Shown piece after piece: positions 27,820 to 36,263 of a stretch of 64,000 nt of DNA (positions are counted from its first letter, which is position 1; the number at the start of each line of letters is the position of its first letter). This stretch comes from JAPLUA01 sp964625855 (GTDB lineage: Bacteria > Verrucomicrobiota > Verrucomicrobiia > Limisphaerales > UBA8199), in the NCBI GenBank assembly GCA_964625855.1, contig CAZVFC010000041.1, forward strand, positions 20,477-84,476. Reading direction: 5' to 3'. Made by a program: the position numbers and the translations under genes. The notes below the pieces were generated by a model. It was not told the origin of the DNA and ran no database searches. It was given only the letters and a program-made list of their open reading frames with translations.

Positions 27820-27964
27820 CGCAGTGGAAAGAGTCCGACTTCACTGTGAATGGGTTGGGGATAAAGTGAATAACTAAGGCTTGCGGCGGTTGCTCGCCCC
27901 CGTTACGCTCGCCCCCGAATTTGTCTATGCTTCTAAGTGGTTGATGGCACAATGGCAACAAAGG

Positions 27965-27993
27965 TTGTTAGTTTTGTTCACAGCCCTTAATAC
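27965..27993 (+). promoter_or_regulatory. candidate sigma-70 type promoter of the clamp gene
   Basis: TTGTTA (27965-27970) and TAATAC (27988-27993) are 17 bases apart, 43 bases before the dnaN start. The match is fair, and no other better pair was seen in the gap. Confidence 0.45.
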
Positions 27994-28035
27994 GGATAAG
28001 GTTTTAGAGATAAAAACAAATATATTAAGCACGCA

Positions 28036-29145
28036 ATGAACCTGACCATCTCGAAGGAGCAAATCATTAACGGCTTGCAGGCAGTGCAGAATGTGGTGAG
28101 CACACGGACCACGCTGCCGATACTGTCGAATGTCCTGCTGCGCGCTGAGGGGGAGCGGCTGGAATTCACCGCCACGGACCTTGACGTAACGATCGCATGT
28201 GGCGTGGAGGCAAAGGTTAAGAATCCTGGCGCCTCGACCGTGCCGGTCAAGAAACTATTCGGCATCGTCCGGGAGTTGACGAACCTTGAGATTGACCTCG
28301 AAGTGGATGAGAAGAACATGTGCATCGTTCGGTCGGGGCCTTCGTTCTACAAGATCAACGGCCTGAGCGCAGATGAGTTTCCGCCTTTGCCGCAATTCAA
28401 AGAGGACAAGAAGGTCGTCCTGCCGCAGGAAACGCTGAAGGCCATGATGCGCAAGACCTCATTTGCCATCTCGACCGACGAGTCGCGCTACGTGTTGAAT
28501 GGGATCTTCCTCAGTTTGAAGGACCACAAGATGACGATGGTGGCCACCGACGGACGGCGGTTGGCGTTGGTGGACGAGGAAATGGATGTTTCAGAGAAGA
28601 GCCAGGGCGAGTTTATCATTCCCGCCAAAGCGGTGAACGAGTTGACTCGTCTCCTGCAGGATAAAGGCGAGGTTGAAATTCGATACGCTGAAAACCAAGC
28701 CTCCTTTGCCCTCAAGGACGAGAAAGGCTCCTCGATCCTGATCGTGAGTAAACTTATTGAGGGTAATTACCCGAATTACCGCCAAGTCATCCCGGCCGAA
28801 ACCAAAGAGCGCGTGCCGCTCGTGCGCGAGGAGTTCCTCCATGCATTGCGACGGGCCGAGATCATGACCAGCGAGAAGTCCAACTCGGTCAAGCTCAGTT
28901 TTGGGAAGAACAAGCTGGAAATCACAGCCAATTCTCCTGAAGTCGGCGAGGCCAAGGAAACCCTGGCAATCAACTACAAAGGCCCGGAGATGGCAATTGC
29001 CTTCAACCCGAAATACATCATTGACCCGCTCAATGCCCTGCCCAACGACGAGGTGTTCTTGGAGTTGATTGATGAACTTAGCCCGGGCGTGGTCAAGATC
29101 AACGGGCCGTTCCTGTACGTGGTCATGCCGATGCGGTTGAGTTGA
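28036..29145 (+). CDS. dnaN: DNA polymerase III subunit beta (sliding clamp)
   Basis: The 369-residue protein matches the clamp throughout. It opens MNLTISKEQIINGLQAVQNV with TLPILSNVLL, has RYVLNGIFLS and TDGRRLALVDEEM in the second domain, and ends GPFLYVVMPMRLS, close to the standard VMPMRL end. It forms a ring dimer around DNA that tethers the replicative polymerase. No dnaA, recF or gyrB gene is adjacent, so dnaN stands apart from the usual origin cluster. The gene ends in a terminator shared with the converging PEP-CTERM gene. Confidence 0.97.
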   Translation: MNLTISKEQIINGLQAVQNVVSTRTTLPILSNVLLRAEGERLEFTATDLDVTIACGVEAKVKNPGASTVPVKKLFGIVRELTNLEIDLEVDEKNMCIVRSGPSFYKINGLSADEFPPLPQFKEDKKVVLPQETLKAMMRKTSFAISTDESRYVLNGIFLSLKDHKMTMVATDGRRLALVDEEMDVSEKSQGEFIIPAKAVNELTRLLQDKGEVEIRYAENQASFALKDEKGSSILIVSKLIEGNYPNYRQVIPAETKERVPLVREEFLHALRRAEIMTSEKSNSVKLSFGKNKLEITANSPEVGEAKETLAINYKGPEMAIAFNPKYIIDPLNALPNDEVFLELIDELSPGVVKINGPFLYVVMPMRLS

Positions 29146-29167
29146 GAAGGCCGTCCACTTAACGCAA

Positions 29168-29208
29168 CAAAAAAGGCGCAGTGAAGACTGCGCCTTTCGT
29201 TGTTAAGT
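29168..29208. terminator. bidirectional rho-independent terminator
   Basis: AAAGGCGCAGT (29172-29182) and ACTGCGCCTTT (29187-29197) make an 11-bp stem with a GAAG loop. On the plus strand it ends dnaN. On the minus strand it ends the PEP-CTERM gene and is followed by a run of six T, so it looks especially effective there. Confidence 0.9.
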
Positions 29209-29218
29209 TGAAGAATCG

Positions 29219-30013
29219 TTACTTCCGCCGGCGGATAAGCGTCCAAGCCAGGAGACCAAAGCCGCCCAGGAGAGATAAAGTCGTCGGCTCAGGAACCGGG
29301 GTGAACGTGGCGGCCTCCGCGAAGGTTGTCGCCAAACCCAAGTTGTCAACGGAGAGTGCCGGAGCGTTGGCAGCAGTGCCCTGCCTCAGATTCAAGGCAC
29401 CCAGCGTAGCCGTCTCGGCAGTCACGCTGCCCCAAGTGTCGGTAAGGTAGGGTGTGTTGTTGCCTTCCACAACCAGATCGGTGGGATCCACGTAGAGGTT
29501 GGCGGTATCGTTTACTCCCCCAGCCACAACGTTATAGGCAAGTACGATTCGATAGTCTTGATTGAAATTGAGTTCGGTTGTTCCCCAAGTAAGGCTGGCG
29601 CCGCTGCCCGAGGTCTCCACATAACCCAATTGAAATCCGGCACCGCTGGACCTGGCCTCCAGACGAGAAAGGAATACGGTGCTTGATGCAAACGGGCTCC
29701 AATGCAGGAAGTAATCGCCAGCCGCCTGTGCCGCCGACACGTTGATCGTGGCGCCAATGTAGAAAGTGGTTCCGTCAATCAGAGAGAAGGGGCTGCTCAC
29801 GGCGCCATTCACATCCTGTCCGCTGGTGCCAAGCATCGCCTTGTTGTTTAGCACCTGAATCGGACTGGTGATGACGGTGCCCGTCTGAAGCCATGGACCC
29901 TGTCCCGCCAAATCACCATCAAGATAACTGAAATCATCAGAGAAAAGGGGCGTCGCCCTGACGTCCAGGGTCGCGAGCAGCAAACCACAGCAGAAACAAA
30001 GCAGTTTTTTCAT
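29219..30013 (-). CDS. PEP-CTERM sorted exported protein
   Basis: The 264-residue protein has a signal peptide (MKKLLCFCCGLLLATLDVRA). Its beta-rich LamG-like body opens TPLFSDDFSYLDGDLAG. The PEP-CTERM tail reads VPEPTTLSLLGGFGLLAWTL followed by IRRRK. The tail is a sorting signal recognised by an exosortase, and such proteins are linked to exopolysaccharide and biofilm matrices. It is convergent with dnaN. Function of the body is unknown; LamG-like modules often bind sugars. A strong palindrome lies upstream. Confidence 0.9.
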   Translation of the reverse strand: MKKLLCFCCGLLLATLDVRATPLFSDDFSYLDGDLAGQGPWLQTGTVITSPIQVLNNKAMLGTSGQDVNGAVSSPFSLIDGTTFYIGATINVSAAQAAGDYFLHWSPFASSTVFLSRLEARSSGAGFQLGYVETSGSGASLTWGTTELNFNQDYRIVLAYNVVAGGVNDTANLYVDPTDLVVEGNNTPYLTDTWGSVTAETATLGALNLRQGTAANAPALSVDNLGLATTFAEAATFTPVPEPTTLSLLGGFGLLAWTLIRRRK

Positions 30014-30049
30014 AAAGGCTAAGTATTAACGTTTTCCGGCAAAGTGACC

Positions 30050-30071
30050 TATCACAAGTAAACTTGTGATA
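30050..30071. promoter_or_regulatory. 22-bp palindrome upstream of the PEP-CTERM gene
   Basis: The arms TATCACAAG and CTTGTGATA surround TAAA, a perfect dyad about 37 bases upstream of the start at 30013. It is well placed for an operator. No regulator gene is nearby. Confidence 0.45.
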
Positions 30072-30447
30072 ATTACATCCAGCTTTCGGTGAAAGGCAAG
30101 CACGAATTTGTGAATAATCTTTTCAACATCGCGTTGGTTCGAGGGCCTCAATTTCTAGTATGTCCAGCCCGTGTTGGTGCCACAGGCGGTCAAGTTACCG
30201 GAGATCAAGCGCCTGGAGTTTGGGTCAGGCTCAGACTCCAGGAGTTGGCGATTCTCGGAAGCAATCAGTGTTGAGATTTCGTGGAACAGGGCACGATGTG
30301 CGAGGGTGAGGGCCAAGTTGGCCAAAGTGACGAACGCCCGGCCTCGGCGGCGTTGCTGAATTTTCAAACGAGTTTGCAGAAGATTATGGGTTCCCAGCAG
30401 CGGAGGAAACGGCTAGGCTGCGGCGGTGATCGTGCATTGTTATTCTT
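30072..30447. other. gap upstream of the uronate genes, no convincing gene
   Basis: A 70-codon frame on the minus strand (30155-30367) and one on the plus strand (30171-30359) lie over each other; neither shows a known family or good start. The plus frame ends VTNARPRRRC. A TGTGAATAA motif is at 30109-30117. Promoter elements for the uronate operon must lie here but none is clear. Confidence 0.4.
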
Positions 30448-31713
30448 ATGCCTGAAGTTCTTAAACTGGAGAAATACTCCTTGGGAGTGGGCGACCGCTT
30501 TGCGCGGCAGGCGTCCGCGCAACTGGGCGCGTGCATCGCAGCCGCCAAGCAGGGCGTTGAGGTAATCCCGGTCTGGAACAAGTCCAACCGGGAGCATCTG
30601 ATTATTGGCTCCGAGCCAGCCAGCACGCGCGCGGCGGCAGATGCCGCAGTCAAGGCGTTGGTATGGAAGCTGCCCTATCACGTGGACGCCGACCACATTG
30701 GGCTGCGGACGGTGGATCGGTTCGTTCCCCATGCCGATTTCTACACGATTGATGTGGCGGATTGGATCGGCAAGCCGGCCGAGGGCGGGGCGATTGAGGC
30801 TTTTGCGCGGCGGCACGGCGAGTTGGTGGGAAGGATAGCGGTCGCGGGGATTGAAGCGCCTTTTAAAATCACCGCGCCGGAGTTCCAGCGCATCGCGGCC
30901 AAATACCTGCTGGCGGTGCAGGAAGCGGGCAAGGTGTATCGGCACGTGGCGGGCCTGAAAGGGGAAGGGAAATTCATCACCGAGGTGTCTCTGGACGAGA
31001 CCGACACACCGCAGACGCCCCCGGAGATGCTGGTAATTCTGGCGGCGCTGGCCGACGAGGGCATTCCGCTGCAGACGATCGCGCCCAAGTTCACCGGACG
31101 GTTCAACAAGGGCGTGGATTACGTGGGCGACGTGGGACAGTTCGAGCGGGAGTTCAACGAGGACCTGGCGGTGGTGGCGTTTGCGGTTAAGCGATACGGC
31201 CTGCCCGCGACGCTGAAGCTGAGCGTGCATTCAGGCAGTGACAAGTTTTCCCTCTACGCGCCGATCCGTCGTGCGTTGAAGCGCCATAATGCCGGCGTGC
31301 ATTTGAAGACCGCCGGCACGACGTGGCTGGAGGAGTTGATCGGCCTGGCGGAGGCCGGGGGCAACGGGCTGGCGCTGGCCAAAGAGGTTTACGCGGGCGC
31401 CTTGGAACACGTCGAGGAGCTCTGCGCGCCGTATGCGACGGTTATTGATATTAATCGCGCCAAACTGCCGGCGGCCAGTCTGGTCCAGGGCTGGAGCGCG
31501 GACCAATTCGTTTCGGCCCTGCGGCATGAACCAGCGAACCCGACGTTCAACCCGCATCTCAGGCAGTTGTTGCACGTGGGCTACAAGATTGCCGCGCAGA
31601 TGGGCGAGCGTTACCTGCACGCTCTGGGAGAGTGCGAGGCCTCGGTGTCGCGGAACGTGACGACGAACTTGTATGAACGCCACCTCAAGCCCTTGTTTCT
31701 CAACGCCGACTGA
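30448..31713 (+). CDS. uxaE: tagaturonate/fructuronate epimerase
   Basis: The 421-residue protein has the UxaE family pattern: YSLGVGDRFARQASAQLGA, then HVDADHIGLRTVDRF and SLDETDTPQTPPEM. The metal-ligand-rich KLSVHSGSDKFSLYAPI and LLHVGYKIAAQMGERYL follow. The family converts D-tagaturonate to D-fructuronate, and replaces or bypasses the UxaB/UxuB reduction path of enterics. It lies 36 bases before uxaC and opens an operon with the polygalacturonases. Start ATG 30448 is followed by a good coding frame, but its ribosome binding site is weak. Confidence 0.88.
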   Translation: MPEVLKLEKYSLGVGDRFARQASAQLGACIAAAKQGVEVIPVWNKSNREHLIIGSEPASTRAAADAAVKALVWKLPYHVDADHIGLRTVDRFVPHADFYTIDVADWIGKPAEGGAIEAFARRHGELVGRIAVAGIEAPFKITAPEFQRIAAKYLLAVQEAGKVYRHVAGLKGEGKFITEVSLDETDTPQTPPEMLVILAALADEGIPLQTIAPKFTGRFNKGVDYVGDVGQFEREFNEDLAVVAFAVKRYGLPATLKLSVHSGSDKFSLYAPIRRALKRHNAGVHLKTAGTTWLEELIGLAEAGGNGLALAKEVYAGALEHVEELCAPYATVIDINRAKLPAASLVQGWSADQFVSALRHEPANPTFNPHLRQLLHVGYKIAAQMGERYLHALGECEASVSRNVTTNLYERHLKPLFLNAD

Positions 31714-31749
31714 GCCCAAGCAATTCCACCTTTAACATCTAAATACGCC

Positions 31750-33225
31750 ATGAAGTTCATTCACGAAAACTTTCTACTGCACAGCCGGACGGCGGTGCGA
31801 CTTTACCATCGGTATGCAGCGGCTGAGCCGATCTTTGATTATCATTGTCACCTGCCGCCGCGGGACGTCGCGGAGAATCGGCAGTTCAAGAACCTGTTCG
31901 AGATCTGGCTGGAGGGGGACCACTACAAATGGCGGGCGATGCGCGCCAACGGGGTGCCGGAGCAGTACTGCACGGGCGCAGCCTCGCCTTTCGAGAAGTT
32001 CAAGGCCTGGGCCGCCACGGTGCCCAATACGCTGCGCAATCCGCTCTACCACTGGACCCACCTCGAGTTGAAGCGTTACTTCGGCATTGATGAACTGCTG
32101 AATGAAAAGAGCGCCGAGCGGATTTGGCAGAAAGCGGGCGAACGGCTGGCTCGCCCGGAATTCAGCGCCCAGGGTATTCTTAAGCGGTTCAAGGTCGTTG
32201 CGGTGTGCACGACGGATGACCCAACCGACAGTCTGGAGCACCACCGGGCACTGGCCGCTTCGGGGCTGGCGACCCGAGTGCTCCCTACCTTCCGGCCGGA
32301 CAAGGCCTTGGCGGTGCACCAACCGGCGCAATTCAACCAATGGGTCAAGCGCCTGGAAGAAGCGGCTGATGTGGACATCCGGGACCTGGTGCAGTTCCTG
32401 GAAGCGATTCAGGCACGGCACGAGTATTTTCATGCCAACGGCTGCCGGCTGTCCGACCACGGCCTGACGCAGTGTTATGCGGACTTCTGCTCGCTCAAGA
32501 CCGCGGCGGCGATCTTCGCGCGGGCGCGGCGGGGCCGGGCGGCGTCGCCCGTGGAGCAGGCGCAGTTCGGCACGTTCATGATGCTGTTCTTCGGGCGGCT
32601 GGACGCCGACAAAGGCTGGACCAAGCAGCTTCATTTGGGCGCGCTGCGCAATAACAATGAGCGGTTGTTGAGCCAACTCGGGCCGGACACGGGCTTTGAT
32701 TCCATCGGAGACTTCCCGCAGGGCGCGGCCCTGTCGGCGTATCTCAATGCCCTGGATCGCGAGCGGGCATTGCCCAAGACCATCATCTACAACCTCAACC
32801 CGGCGGATAATTATCTCTTTGCCACGATGATCGGCAACTTCCCCGGCGACGGCATCGCGGCGAAGGTGCAGATGGGTTCAGGCTGGTGGTTCCTGGATCA
32901 GAAGGAGGGGATGGAATGGCAGCTCAACGCCCTATCGAATCTGGGCTTGCTGTCGCGGTTTATCGGCATGATAACCGATTCGCGCTCCTTTATGTCCTAC
33001 CCGCGCCATGAATATTTCCGGCGGGTGCTTTGCAACCTGATTGGCCGGGATGTGGAGTTGGGCGAGCTGCCAAACGACGAGAAGTTGCTGGGGCCGATGA
33101 TTCGGAACATTTGCTACACGAATGCGCGGGAGTATCTGGCGGTGCCTGGAGTCGGATCGGACCTGAGGCGCGATGAACCTCGCCGGTCCGCGCGTCGTGC
33201 AGCAGGCCGGGCCGGAGCGAAATAG
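31750..33225 (+). CDS. uxaC: uronate (glucuronate/galacturonate) isomerase
   Basis: The 491-residue protein matches UxaC from its start (MKFIHENFLLHSRTAVRLYH). The metal-binding DYHCHLPPRDVAENRQFKNL follows, with the C-terminal ITDSRSFMSYPRHEYFRR typical of the family. It interconverts D-galacturonate and D-tagaturonate (and D-glucuronate and D-fructuronate), giving the substrate of the epimerase encoded just before it. The last 20 or so residues (RRSARRAAGRAGAK) are very Arg/Ala-rich and look unlike the family. The stop overlaps the first base of a GTG codon upstream of the next gene. Confidence 0.95.
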   Translation: MKFIHENFLLHSRTAVRLYHRYAAAEPIFDYHCHLPPRDVAENRQFKNLFEIWLEGDHYKWRAMRANGVPEQYCTGAASPFEKFKAWAATVPNTLRNPLYHWTHLELKRYFGIDELLNEKSAERIWQKAGERLARPEFSAQGILKRFKVVAVCTTDDPTDSLEHHRALAASGLATRVLPTFRPDKALAVHQPAQFNQWVKRLEEAADVDIRDLVQFLEAIQARHEYFHANGCRLSDHGLTQCYADFCSLKTAAAIFARARRGRAASPVEQAQFGTFMMLFFGRLDADKGWTKQLHLGALRNNNERLLSQLGPDTGFDSIGDFPQGAALSAYLNALDRERALPKTIIYNLNPADNYLFATMIGNFPGDGIAAKVQMGSGWWFLDQKEGMEWQLNALSNLGLLSRFIGMITDSRSFMSYPRHEYFRRVLCNLIGRDVELGELPNDEKLLGPMIRNICYTNAREYLAVPGVGSDLRRDEPRRSARRAAGRAGAK

Positions 33226-33260
33226 TGCTTTCTGAGCGAGGGCTGGGAACCGGAGCCGGT

Positions 33261-34634
33261 ATGAAGACCAGACACTGCTATCGGACAGGAGACATCTTCC
33301 ATGCTAACGGTTCCGGATGCCACCCGGGCAAGGCCTTGGCCTTCCGCGGTTTGCCAGTGGCGCTGGGAATCGTGCTCTCGGTGGCCTTGACGCAGGCCGC
33401 GGAACCCAGGGTTTTCGATGTCCGCCAGTTCGGGGCCAAAGGGGACGGGAAGACGTTGGATACCGCGGCGCTTCAGAAGGCGCTGGATGAGTGCGGGCAA
33501 GCAGGCGGTGGCGTGGTGCGCATTCCCGCGGGTGTCTATCTGAGCCAGCCCATCGCCATGCGCAGTAAGACCTCCTTGCTGCTCGAGGCGGGCGCAACGC
33601 TGAAGGCTACCGACGATCCCAAGGACTACCTGCCGGCGGATGTGCTTTGGGCGGACATATTAGCTGGGAAATCGAAGGGGCCATTCACTCATTTCCTGAG
33701 CGGCAAGAAACTGACGGACGTTGCCATTACGGGCAAAGGGACTATTGACGGCTCGGGCGCGCGCTGGTGGGAACCCGCCGAGGAGGCTCGGCGGAAGGTG
33801 TCCGGTTTCACGTTGCCGCGGCCCGATCTGGTTCGTCTCGCTGCGTGCAAGAACGTAAAGGTGACCGGTGTCACGCTGCAAAACTCGCCCAAGTTCCACC
33901 TGGTACCGGAGGATTGCGAGGACGTGCTCATTGAGGGCGTGACGATCCTGGCGCCGGACGGAGCGGCCAACACCGACGCCATTGACCCCAGCATAAGCCG
34001 CCGCGTGAAGATCACCAGGTGCCTGATTGACGTGGGCGACGACAACGTGGCCATCAAGTCTGGCAAGAAGATGCCCGGCCGGGAATACGCCTGCGAGGAC
34101 ATCACCATCACCGACTGCGTCTTCAAACACGGTCACGGCGTGTCCATCGGCAGCGAGACGGTCGGTGGCGTCCGCAACGTCACGGTCCAGCGCTGTCAGT
34201 TCGAGGGCACCGAAAATGGGATTCGAATCAAGTCGTCCCGGGGTCGGGGTGGGTTAGTCGAGAACATCGTCTATGAAAACCTGACCATGAAGGACGTGGT
34301 GGGGGCGATCACCATTACCTCCTACTACCCGAAGATTCCCGCAACCGACTCCGCGCAGCCAGTCACGGCGGAGACGCCCAGGTACCAGAACATCCGGATT
34401 GCCAACCTGACGGCCAGCAGCACGAAGAGCGCGGGAGTCATTGTTGGGCTGCCCGAAAGCAAAATGAGCAATGTCACCTTGGAAAACGTGCAGATTTCCG
34501 CTGCCAAAGCCGGCCTGACGATTCGCAATGCCGGCGGCGTGCGCCTGAAGAACGTATTGGTGACGGCGAAAGACGGGCCACCATTTCTGGTGCAGGACGC
34601 AGAGGTTGATGGGCTGCCGGAGGCGAGAAAGTGA
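33261..34634 (+). CDS. exported GH28 polygalacturonase-like glycosidase (first copy)
   Basis: I place the start at ATG 33261, which has GGAG five bases upstream and gives a long signal peptide (hydrophobic LAFRGLPVALGIVLSVALTQ). After it comes FDVRQFGAKGDGKTLDTAAL, the usual GH28 opening. Catalytic motifs are complete: NTD in AANTDAIDPS, the DD pair in VGDDNVAIKSG, HG in KHGHGVSIGS and RIKS. The enzyme should hydrolyse alpha-1,4-galacturonan or rhamnogalacturonan outside the cytoplasm. It follows uxaC with hardly any gap and is followed by a second GH28 gene. Confidence 0.9.
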   Translation: MKTRHCYRTGDIFHANGSGCHPGKALAFRGLPVALGIVLSVALTQAAEPRVFDVRQFGAKGDGKTLDTAALQKALDECGQAGGGVVRIPAGVYLSQPIAMRSKTSLLLEAGATLKATDDPKDYLPADVLWADILAGKSKGPFTHFLSGKKLTDVAITGKGTIDGSGARWWEPAEEARRKVSGFTLPRPDLVRLAACKNVKVTGVTLQNSPKFHLVPEDCEDVLIEGVTILAPDGAANTDAIDPSISRRVKITRCLIDVGDDNVAIKSGKKMPGREYACEDITITDCVFKHGHGVSIGSETVGGVRNVTVQRCQFEGTENGIRIKSSRGRGGLVENIVYENLTMKDVVGAITITSYYPKIPATDSAQPVTAETPRYQNIRIANLTASSTKSAGVIVGLPESKMSNVTLENVQISAAKAGLTIRNAGGVRLKNVLVTAKDGPPFLVQDAEVDGLPEARK

Positions 34635-34639
34635 ACTGT

Positions 34640-36064
34640 ATGAAAACGCGTGTGATTCTTGCCGGTGCGCTGGCCCTTGGGTTGATGTGGCCTATCGCCG
34701 GGATTGGTCAGGAGCAAGGGGCCCGGGGGGCGGCGTCCGCCTCCGTGACCCAAGCCCCGCGCCAGACTGCAACCGCGCCGGAGTGGGCGCGGGTTCCGGA
34801 GATCCTGGCGCGCATTCAGGCGCCGGTGTTCCCCGCCCGGGAGTTCACCATCACATCCTTTGGCGCTGCAGCGGACGGCCAGTCGGAGTGCACGGACGCG
34901 ATTGCCAAGGCAATAGCGGCGTGCGTGCAGGCGGGAGGCGGCCGGGTGATTGTGCCCGCCGGAGAATTCCTGGCCGGACCCATTCATCTGAAGAGTAACG
35001 TGGAGCTTCACCTGGAACGCGGGGCCGTGCTCAAGTTCACCACGGATCCCAAGGCGTATCTTCCGGCCGTGCTAACCCGCTTCGAAGGCATGGAATGCTA
35101 CAACTACTCGCCCCTGATTTACGCCTTGGAGCAGACGAACGTGGCGGTGACGGGCGAAGGGGTGCTGGATGGGCAGGCCAGCGACGAAAACTGGTGGCGT
35201 TGGAAGGGAAAGCAGGGCGGAGGCCCGAATCAAAAGGCGGCGCGGGCACGGCTGGCGAAGTTGGTGGAAGCGAAGGCACCAGTGAGTGAGCGGCGTTTTG
35301 GCGAGGGAGACTACTTCCGCCCCAGCTTCGTGGAGATGTACCGCTGCCGCAATGTGCTGATTCAGGGCGTGCGGGTCCGGCGCTCCCCGATGTGGGAACT
35401 GCACCCTGTCCTGAGCACGAACGTGATCGTGCGGGGCGTGGACATTGTCTCGCATGGCCCGAACAACGACGGCTGCAACCCGGAATCCTGCCGCGACGTG
35501 CTGATTGAAGACTGCGTGTTCGACACCGGGGACGATTGCATCGCCATCAAGTCCGGCCGCAACGACGATGGCCGCCGCCTGGGCATTCCTTCCGAGAACA
35601 TCGTCATCCGCCGCTGCACCATGAAAGACGGCCATGGCGGCGTGACCATCGGCAGCGAGGTTTCGGGAGGCTGCCGCAATGTGTTCGCCGAGGATTGCCG
35701 CATGGACAGCCCCAACCTCGAGCGCGTGCTGCGCCTCAAATCCAACGCCGCGCGCGGCGGGGTGATCGAGAACATCTTCATGCGCAGCGTGGCGGTGGGC
35801 CAGGTCGCCGACGCTGTGCTCCAGATTGACTTTCTATATGAAGAAGGCGCCAAGGGCGCTTACCCGCCAACGGCCCGCAACGTGGTGATGGAGAACATCA
35901 CAGTCAAGCGCGCTCCCAGGGTGCTCGACGTGCTTGGCTTCCCTGGTGCCACGATCAGCGGGGTGCGCATCTACCATTCGAGTTTCGCAGAAGTCAAGGG
36001 GCCGGACGTGGTCAAAGAGGCTGACGTGAAGCTAGTGGGCTGCGCCATCGGCTCTCAGAATTGA
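34640..36064 (+). CDS. exported GH28 polygalacturonase-like glycosidase (second copy)
   Basis: Starting at ATG 34640, six bases after the first GH28 stop, the protein has a signal peptide (MKTRVILAGALALGLMW) and a GH28 domain (FTITSFGAAADGQSECTDAI). The catalytic motifs are GPNNDGCNPESC (the NTD position here NDG), TGDDCIAIKSG, DGHGGVTIGSE and RLKS. It is less similar to the first copy than a recent duplicate would be and probably has a different substrate range. Loops such as NDDGRRLGIPSEN are characteristic of a subgroup of secreted GH28 enzymes in soil bacteria. Last gene of the plus-strand pectin operon. Confidence 0.9.
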   Translation: MKTRVILAGALALGLMWPIAGIGQEQGARGAASASVTQAPRQTATAPEWARVPEILARIQAPVFPAREFTITSFGAAADGQSECTDAIAKAIAACVQAGGGRVIVPAGEFLAGPIHLKSNVELHLERGAVLKFTTDPKAYLPAVLTRFEGMECYNYSPLIYALEQTNVAVTGEGVLDGQASDENWWRWKGKQGGGPNQKAARARLAKLVEAKAPVSERRFGEGDYFRPSFVEMYRCRNVLIQGVRVRRSPMWELHPVLSTNVIVRGVDIVSHGPNNDGCNPESCRDVLIEDCVFDTGDDCIAIKSGRNDDGRRLGIPSENIVIRRCTMKDGHGGVTIGSEVSGGCRNVFAEDCRMDSPNLERVLRLKSNAARGGVIENIFMRSVAVGQVADAVLQIDFLYEEGAKGAYPPTARNVVMENITVKRAPRVLDVLGFPGATISGVRIYHSSFAEVKGPDVVKEADVKLVGCAIGSQN

Positions 36065-36139
36065 GTCACGCGACGCGGGCCGGTCGGCCAAGGCGAGGCC
36101 CGGCGCGGGCTTGTTGCGGGCGTGATGTTTCGATGGTCC

Positions 36140-36178
36140 TTCGAAGAGCGTTCGAAGAGCGTTCGAAGGGCCTTCGAA
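36140..36178. repeat. TTCGAA-centred tandem repeat with 11-bp period
   Basis: Four TTCGAA hexamers lie at 36140, 36151, 36162 and 36173, exactly 11 bp apart, in units TTCGAAGAGCG, TTCGAAGAGCG, TTCGAAGGGCC and a partial fourth. Because TTCGAA is its own inverse, the whole can pair with itself. It sits between two converging genes, 76 bases after the second GH28 stop. Confidence 0.9.
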
Positions 36179-36263
36179 GGGCGGAAGGAGATTTTGCGCT
36201 TTCTGGCCCAGCCATCTGGTGGTCGCATGGCGAGGCCTTGGCTCGCGGCCGGGTTCCTCTGCC

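Noticed and set aside
27820..28035. Possible replication origin next to dnaN
   Set aside because: Only weak DnaA-box-like words (TGTGAATGG, TTGTTCACA); no cluster, no dnaA or other origin genes nearby.
30155..30367. 70-codon minus-strand gene
   Set aside because: Partly helical but no family, and overlaps an equally poor plus-strand frame.
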